From Acanthamoeba lenticulata (lineage: Eukaryota > Discosea > Longamoebia > Acanthamoebidae), in the NCBI GenBank assembly GCA_002179805.1, contig NAVB01002457.1:1-21559 (forward strand): a stretch of 21,559 nucleotides of DNA, in the 5' to 3' direction. The translations under genes were made by a program, and so were the position numbers. The notes under the pieces were generated by a model, which had not been told where the DNA came from, ran no database searches, and worked only from the letters and a program-made list of their open reading frames with translations. This document shows, piece by piece, positions 16,935 through 21,559 of the stretch (positions are counted from its first letter, which is position 1; every line of letters starts with the position of its first letter).

Positions 16935-18787
16935 ATGGAGGACGACCAAAAGAAGAACGTAGCTCCTTCGACGCCTCTTGAGGACGGCCTTGAGCCTGAG
17001 GTGGTGGAGGACGGGGATCTTGCTGAGACGATGGAAGAGATGGAACTCGCGGACACTGAGATTGAAGTTGAAGGGGAGCAGGAAGAGCTGCCCGACGACT
17101 CTATCCAGGGTTTCTTCGCCCACAAAGGTAAAGCCTTTGTTCAAGACACTGAATGATGCATCTTGCACTCCGCTTTTTTGTTTTCATCGCCGATTTGGCT
17201 TTTATTTCTCATCTTTCTTTCGTGTCTTTTGCACTCGACCTGTGCAGAGCCCGTGTACACGGTCTCCCTCTCTCAGGCCATTCCTGGGTTGGCCGTGTGT
17301 GGTGGCGGCGACGACCAGGCCTACCTCTGGAGCACCGAGACCGGCGAAACAAAGGCGCACCTGACCGGTTCGTTGGCCCTTGCACCATTAACCACGCGTC
17401 CGTCGTGGCAACGGCCCAGCACCTATTTGGCTCACGCATGCATCGATCAAAAAACAGGGCACACGGACAGTGTGACGTGCGCGCGGTTTAACAAGGACGG
17501 CAAGCTGGTGGCCACAGCGGGCCTTGACGCCTGCATCAAGATTTGGAACACGGAGAACGGCCAGCTCGTCAACACGCTCGAGGGCCCCGGCGAGGGCTTG
17601 GACGTACGCTCTCTTTTCTTGGCCTCTTGTCGGTTTCTCATGAGCTCAACCACCTTTTTTGTCCCGGCCTGTCTAGTGGCTCATGTGGCACCAGCGCGGC
17701 AATGTCCTCCTGGCTGGCTCTGGCGACGGCACCGTGTGGATGTGGCTCGCCTCTACTGGTACTCCCTCGCCCCCAATCCACTCCCCTCGTTCAGCCGTAC
17801 CAGCCTGGGCAATGATGATGATCATTTTGGTTAAAAACGCCAGGCGAGTGCATGAACACGTTCGTCGGACACGCGGGTGCCGTGACGTGCGGCGGCTTCT
17901 CGCCTGATGGTAAGCTCATCATCACCGCCTCGGAGGACGCTACCCTCCGCGTGTGGAACCCAAAGACCGCACAGCCCAAGCACGTCATTCAAGGTAAGCA
18001 CGACCCCAGCAGAAGAATCAATTTCTCGAACCTTGAAGCCAATGCTGACACACGTGTAGGATTCGGATATCATGAGGAGGGCGTGATCTGCATGGACATG
18101 CACGAGGAGAAGCCGCTGGTCCTCACGGGCTCGCACGACAAGACCGCCAAGCTGGTCTCCTACGCGACGGCCAAGGTACTAGCTCATGGCTTTGTCTCAT
18201 AAGCCGTCATTGGTCTTCCTGCGCTCACACGCATCGCCTTCCTGCAGCCGCTGGCCGACCTCAAGGGACACGAGAACTCGGTCGAGTCCGTGGGCTTCTG
18301 CCGCTCGTACGATCCCTCTTCCGCCCCACCAAGGCCTCCACTCACGCATCACCTCGCCCAACAACAATCCAGGCACCCGTTCATGGCGACGGGCTCTATG
18401 GACAACACCATCCGAATCTGGGACCTCAATACGGGGCAGCACCGACAAACCTGCCAGGGCCACGAGGACGGCGTGGTGAAGATCAAGTGGCACCCGCAGG
18501 AGCCGCTGCTCTTCTCGTGCTCCACCGACCGAACGATTCGCCTGTGGGACGCCCGCGCGGCCACGCAGGTGCGATCGTGGGTCGGCCACCAGGACATGAT
18601 CCTCGACTTTGACATCTCCAGGTACCCTCTCCCGCCTCGCCCCAGCGTTCTTCATGGCCCAGGGAAGGGCGACAGAATACTGACTGGAGCGACGTGGGGG
18701 TTGGTGTGATGCAGCGACGGCAAGACGATTGTGAGCGGCTCCGAGGACAGCACTGTGCTGGTGTTCTCCCTTGAGTCGGACCATTAA
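16935..18787 (+). CDS. WD40-repeat protein of the AAMP / SQT1 family
   Basis: Yeast Sqt1 is the dedicated chaperone of nascent ribosomal protein uL16 (Rpl10); the human relative is AAMP (family knowledge). Exons 16935-17127, 17248-17367, 17458-17603, 17677-17758, 17844-17993, 18060-18175, 18248-18306, 18373-18621, 18715-18787 give 395 aa in phase. An acidic N-terminal tail (about 1-55, rich in Glu and Asp) precedes a seven- to eight-bladed propeller. Repeats seen include VCGGGDDQAYLWSTETGE, HTDSVTCARF with GLDACIKIWNTENG, LMWHQRGNVLLAGSGDGTVW, GHAGAVTCGGFSPDG with SEDATLRVWN, LTGSHDKTAKLVS, NSVESVGFCRS, GSMDNTIRIWDLNTG, CSTDRTIRLWDARAA and VSGSEDSTVLVFSLE. The MWHQRGNVLLAG.GDGTVWMW block and NSVESVGFC are characteristic of AAMP/SQT1 rather than other WD40 families. 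The acidic tail would suit binding a basic ribosomal protein. Confidence 0.9.
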
Positions 18788-18820
18788 GGCACCGGGCAAA
18801 CAATGCCGGCAACGACAAAC

Positions 18821-18826
18821 AATAAA
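18821..18826 (+). promoter_or_regulatory. Polyadenylation signal AATAAA
   Basis: Canonical AATAAA 34 bases past the AAMP/SQT1-like stop codon, in the right place for this transcript. Confidence 0.6.
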
Positions 18827-18923
18827 AGGTGGTTCAACGATAGTTTCTGGCTCATGCTGCGCTTGTATTTACAAGAGATGATGATCACGCGGCAGGCAAC
18901 AGGTGCATCGTCCTGTCGTTCTC

Positions 18924-19390
18924 TTACACGTAGGCGGGCTGGGTGATCATGCCACGCTTGAGCATGCGCCCTTCCTCCTTCTTGGCCGGGTTGCGCGTGA
19001 TCGCCCCACTCAACTCCTTCATGGTGCCCTTGAGCTTCTGCCCCATGGTGGCCTTGTGGGGAACCACGCCAGGGTCTTGCACGATTACCTCCTGCAGTTG
19101 ATAAGAGGAAAGTGTGAGCGTTTTGCAAACAGCCTCCGGAGTAACAGATGATTCATGCGTACCCGTGTGATGATCGGCCTCTCGGTGGTGACCTCTGTGC
19201 GATGGACTGGGCGGACGTGCCTCACCTTCTCGTGGATGATGGGCTGAACGTGGTGCTCGCGATGAATGACCTCTGGATGCTCGTGCACGACTTCCCTCTT
19301 CACGACCGGCGGGAGGTTCACCACCTGGGCGGCGCCCCCAGTGGCGGGTCCACCGGCGACGTTGGTCAACTTCTTGGATCTGCGGAGCAT
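18924..19390 (-). CDS. Small His/Val-rich protein with a lysine/glycine C-terminal module, unknown
   Basis: Minus-strand exons 19390-19163 and 19091-18924 (phase 0) give 131 aa. Residues about 30-76 are a degenerate repeat of V-x-H/R-E-x and P-I/V units (VVHEHPEVIHREHHVQPIIH, then RHVRPVHRTEVTTERPIITR). They resemble His-rich repeats found in some fungal stress or allergen-like proteins. The C-terminal 50 residues carry GQKLKGTMKELSGAI, NPAKKEEGRMLKRG and MITQPAYV. The K.KG..KE..G....N....EEG pattern is loosely like CsbD-type stress proteins. Both resemblances are weak and from memory. No signal peptide or membrane segment. Convergent with the AAMP-like gene (136 bp between stops). Confidence 0.7.
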
Positions 19391-19844
19391 GGTGCTGTAG
19401 CGATGTGGTGATGTGTTGTGTTGGTGTTGGTGGAATGAATGTACTGCAGGTCAGTCGCTCTTATTCCACACACTTGGAGCTGAACACATGTGATTGCATG
19501 GCAGCCAAACTCTTCGCTCGAGTTCGAGTTAAGATAATCCCTAAAGGCAGTGAAACGTCGCGGGGAGGAAGGAAAGGTCAGGAATGTCCTCGTGTTCCAG
19601 AGGATCTCGCTGTGCGCTCGGAGTTGCTGGCCATTCTGAGCCAATGGCTTGCCCACAGAACCAGTTCATAAATGGAACAATAAAAATTGCTGAAGTGATG
19701 ATTCGAAGGCAGACGAAACCAAGTGTTGGTCCTTCAGCAAGCCTGGACTCGGTGCCACGTTAATCGACTCGTAGTGCATTTGGTGGGCCAACGAGCACAG
19801 AGCCCTCTGGGCCCAATGTTGCACCATCTACACAAAAGAATAGT
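19391..19844. other. 454-bp region between the His-rich gene and tRNA-Lys
   Basis: Mixed composition without a convincing ORF on either strand. The left end must contain the promoter of the minus-strand His-rich gene. AATAAA occurs at 19679-19684 without an obvious gene to serve. Otherwise nothing recognised. Confidence 0.5.
19834..19837 (-). terminator. RNA polymerase III terminator of tRNA-Lys (minimal)
   Basis: Four T on the minus strand, seven bases after the tRNA 3' end. Confidence 0.5.
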
Positions 19845-19917
19845 CGCCGACGGTGGGGCTCGAACCCACGGCCACCAGGTTAAAAGCCTGGCGCTCTACC
19901 GACTGAGCTACGTCGGC
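19845..19917 (-). tRNA. tRNA-Lys (TTT)
   Basis: 73-nt cloverleaf on the minus strand, no intron. Acceptor GCCGACG/CGTCGGC with discriminator G. D arm GCTC/GAGC. Anticodon stem CCAGG/CCTGG with loop CTTTTAA (anticodon TTT). T arm GTGGG/CCCAC with loop TTCGAGC. All stems are perfectly paired. Confidence 0.96.
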
Positions 19918-20116
19918 CCTTGCCACGCTATCATTGCCGCACACATACAGACAGCCCCAGTACCAGGGCTCTGTGTTCCTCCGATTGGTCTATGCTTTCA
20001 TCGACCGACCAATGTACGAGCGCCACAGGGTTGAGGCAACCGGGAGCGTAACAAGTTTGGACACAAGCTCTGGCCGCACATTCAACTTCAACCTCATCGC
20101 ACGTTACTACACTACC

Positions 20117-21554
20117 ATGGGAGACAAGGAGGCCCTCGACCAGCTGACCGCGCGTTCCTACAAGGACCAGGCTTGCTGGTTCCTCAACGCCTACTGGGAA
20201 GACTTTGGCCAGAACGAGGCCGAGAAGGTCTGGGCTTTTGTCAAGAAGTGCGCTGAGCTGGATGAGACCAAGCGCGCTGAGGGCTCCGACCTCGACGAGT
20301 TCCAGGCCCACCGCTTCCTCGAGCACTTCAAGGAGACCCTCACCGTGCAGGGCATGCGCGACAAGCTGCGTGGCTCCGGCGCTATTGTCGGCCAGGTCAA
20401 GCGTGTCCCGCTTCTCCACATCCTCATCTTCAAGTACAACATCGACTGGAGGCACATGATCAAGGCCCCCCAGGTTTGTTTTTCCGCTTTCGTTCTTTCT
20501 TCTCTCCCCCCCCCCCCTCTTTGCCGCACCCCTTCAAGGCCACAGCTCAAATTGTTCGCGACCACAGGGAAGTAAGGAGGAAGTTGCCAAGGCCCAGGCT
20601 CTGCTCGACCAGGTTCAGGCCGCCCTCCGCGAGTCGCAGGCCAAGGACCAGCAGGCCGCTGCCGCGCTGCAGGAGGCCACCCAGCAGGAGGCCGCTGCCA
20701 AGCGCGCGGAAGCTGATGCCAAGGCTCGGGAAGCCGAGGCCAAGCAGCGCGAGGCCGAAGCCAAGCAGAGCGAGGAGCAGGCCAAGGCCCGTGAAGCCGA
20801 CGCCAAGGCTCGTGCGGCGGAGGCGAGCGACCGCGAGGCCGAGGCCCGCTCGAAGGAGGACGAGCTGCAGGCGGCCAAGGCCGAGCTCGAAGCCGCACTC
20901 GCTGAGCTCAAGGCCCAGGAGGACGCTTTCAACGGCCGCACGGCCGAGCTTCAGCGTCTCTCCGAGGAGGGCAGCGTGGTGCAGAAGAACAAGGCCAAGA
21001 ACGAGCTCGCCCAGCACCTGTCGTCGGACCCGCTGCCGCTCCGACGCGCCAAGATTACGCAGGAGGCCGCCGTGAAGAAGGCCGACCGCGCTGCTCAAGC
21101 CGCCAGGGAGGCCGTCGACAAGGGTACGCGCATAAGAGCGCCTGCTTAGGTTGAGCTTGCTGACATTTTTGTCTCCTTCACAGCGTCCGCTGCTCGCGCT
21201 GCTGCTGAGGAGGCCGCCCAACAGGCTTCGCACGCCCGAGCTCAGGCTGAGCAGGCCGCCCAACAGGCCTCGCAGGCCCGCGCACAGGCCGAAGAGGCAG
21301 CGCGCCAGGCCACGCAGGCCCGCGCTAACGCTGAGGAGGCCCGCCGCAGGTCTGAGGAGGCCAAGGCCGCTGCTGAGGCCGCTCTTGAGGAGGCCCAGCA
21401 AAAGGTCGCCGAAGCCGAGGCCTACCTCGAGGAGGTCAAGAAGAGGATGCCCCTCGGCACGGCCTGGTGGATGGACCGCGAGATCCACGAGGCCCGCGCC
21501 TACCTGCCCAAGAACAAGGGCGGCTACAACAAGCGCGAGCTCGGCCAGCAGTAA
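20117..21554 (+). CDS. Coiled-coil protein related to the 34-kDa calcium-regulated actin-bundling protein (ABP34)
   Basis: Dictyostelium ABP34 cross-links actin filaments and is inhibited by calcium through EF-hands (family knowledge). Exons 20117-20473, 20568-21123, 21184-21554 give 427 aa in phase; the start ACCATGG is a strong context. Residues 1-119 match the ABP34 N-terminal region (ACWFLNAYWEDFGQNEAEKV; DLDEFQAHRFLEHFKE). The segment that carries a canonical EF-hand loop in ABP34 reads RGSGAIVGQVKRVPLLHILI (about 83-102), with the acidic calcium ligands missing. Residues about 120-210 and 305-395 are Ala/Glu/Gln/Lys heptad repeats, much longer than in ABP34. Between them lies ELAQHLSSDPLPLRRAKITQ (about 260-285). 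The C-terminus GTAWWMDREIHEARAYLPKN corresponds to the AIWWM motif that ends the family. High GC3 suggests strong expression. The homology call is from motif memory; calcium control is probably lost. Confidence 0.75.
21213..21338 (+). repeat. Three tandem 42-bp units (14-residue double heptads)
   Basis: In exon 3 of the ABP34-like gene: 21213-21254 (AAQQASHARAQAEQ), 21255-21296 (AAQQASQARAQAEE) and 21297-21338 (AARQATQARANAEE). Two more diverged units follow. This indicates recent internal duplication extending the coiled coil by two heptads each time. Confidence 0.85.
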
Positions 21555-21559
21555 ACTGT

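Noticed and set aside
20506..20517. Run of 12 C as an unusual motif
   Set aside because: It sits in the first intron of the ABP34-like gene upstream of the acceptor and is just a pyrimidine-rich tract.
20547..21488. Minus-strand Leu/Gly-rich frame that looks like a membrane or repeat protein
   Set aside because: Mirror of the Ala/Glu/Gln coiled-coil exons of the ABP34-like gene; composition is explained by codon reversal.
1..21559. Transposon, provirus or giant-virus insertion
   Set aside because: No transposase, reverse transcriptase, capsid or integrase motif, no terminal or long direct repeats; gene content and composition are uniformly host-like.

Overview
The window looks like nuclear DNA of a free-living amoebozoan, most likely Acanthamoeba. 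The reasons are: GC-rich coding exons, many short introns (about 50-145 nt, donors mostly GTACGN, GTGCGT or GTTCGT, acceptors CAG or TAG), very tight gene spacing on both strands, a tRNA-Tyr with a short intron, and an amoebozoan-type 34-kDa actin-bundling-like protein. The species is an inference. Exon models were built by hand by requiring intact splice phase and family conservation. For nine intron-containing genes the exon lengths sum to a whole number of codons; for the F-box gene, cut by the left edge, the exons in the window also sum to whole codons.

Left part (1-6.8 kb): an F-box/leucine-rich-repeat gene runs off the left edge (minus strand). It is divergent from a small-molecule O-methyltransferase with a probable mitochondrial presequence. 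Next come a YwbE/DUF2196-domain gene, a poorly resolved 700-bp stretch, a complete VTA1/LIP5 gene (the Vps4 cofactor of the ESCRT pathway) and a convergent BAG-domain cochaperone gene with a myristoylation-type N-terminus.

Middle (6.9-13.2 kb): tRNA-Thr(AGT), a truncated 5' half of tRNA-Tyr, and an intact intron-containing tRNA-Tyr(GTA). These are followed by an 11-exon Dicer gene. The predicted 874-aa Dicer has an N-terminal dsRBD-type fold, a platform/PAZ region and two catalytically complete RNase III domains, but no helicase and no C-terminal dsRBD. After it lies a 613-aa low-complexity protein of unknown function with three copies of a G-K/R-G-I/V-V motif.

Right part (13.4-21.6 kb): RRP1/NOP52 (rRNA processing), RWDD1/GIR2-like (minus strand, partner of DRG2/Rbg2 GTPases) and AAMP/SQT1-like WD40 protein (chaperone of ribosomal protein uL16 in yeast). 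These three adjacent genes all have links to ribosomes or translation. They are followed by a small His-rich protein gene, tRNA-Lys(TTT), and a coiled-coil actin-bundling-protein homologue whose EF-hand loop looks degenerate.

The observations I rate highest are the helicase-less Dicer architecture, four introns across three genes that appear to use the GC donor GCACGN, and the tandem tRNA-Tyr 5'-half. I found no mobile element, CRISPR array or viral gene.
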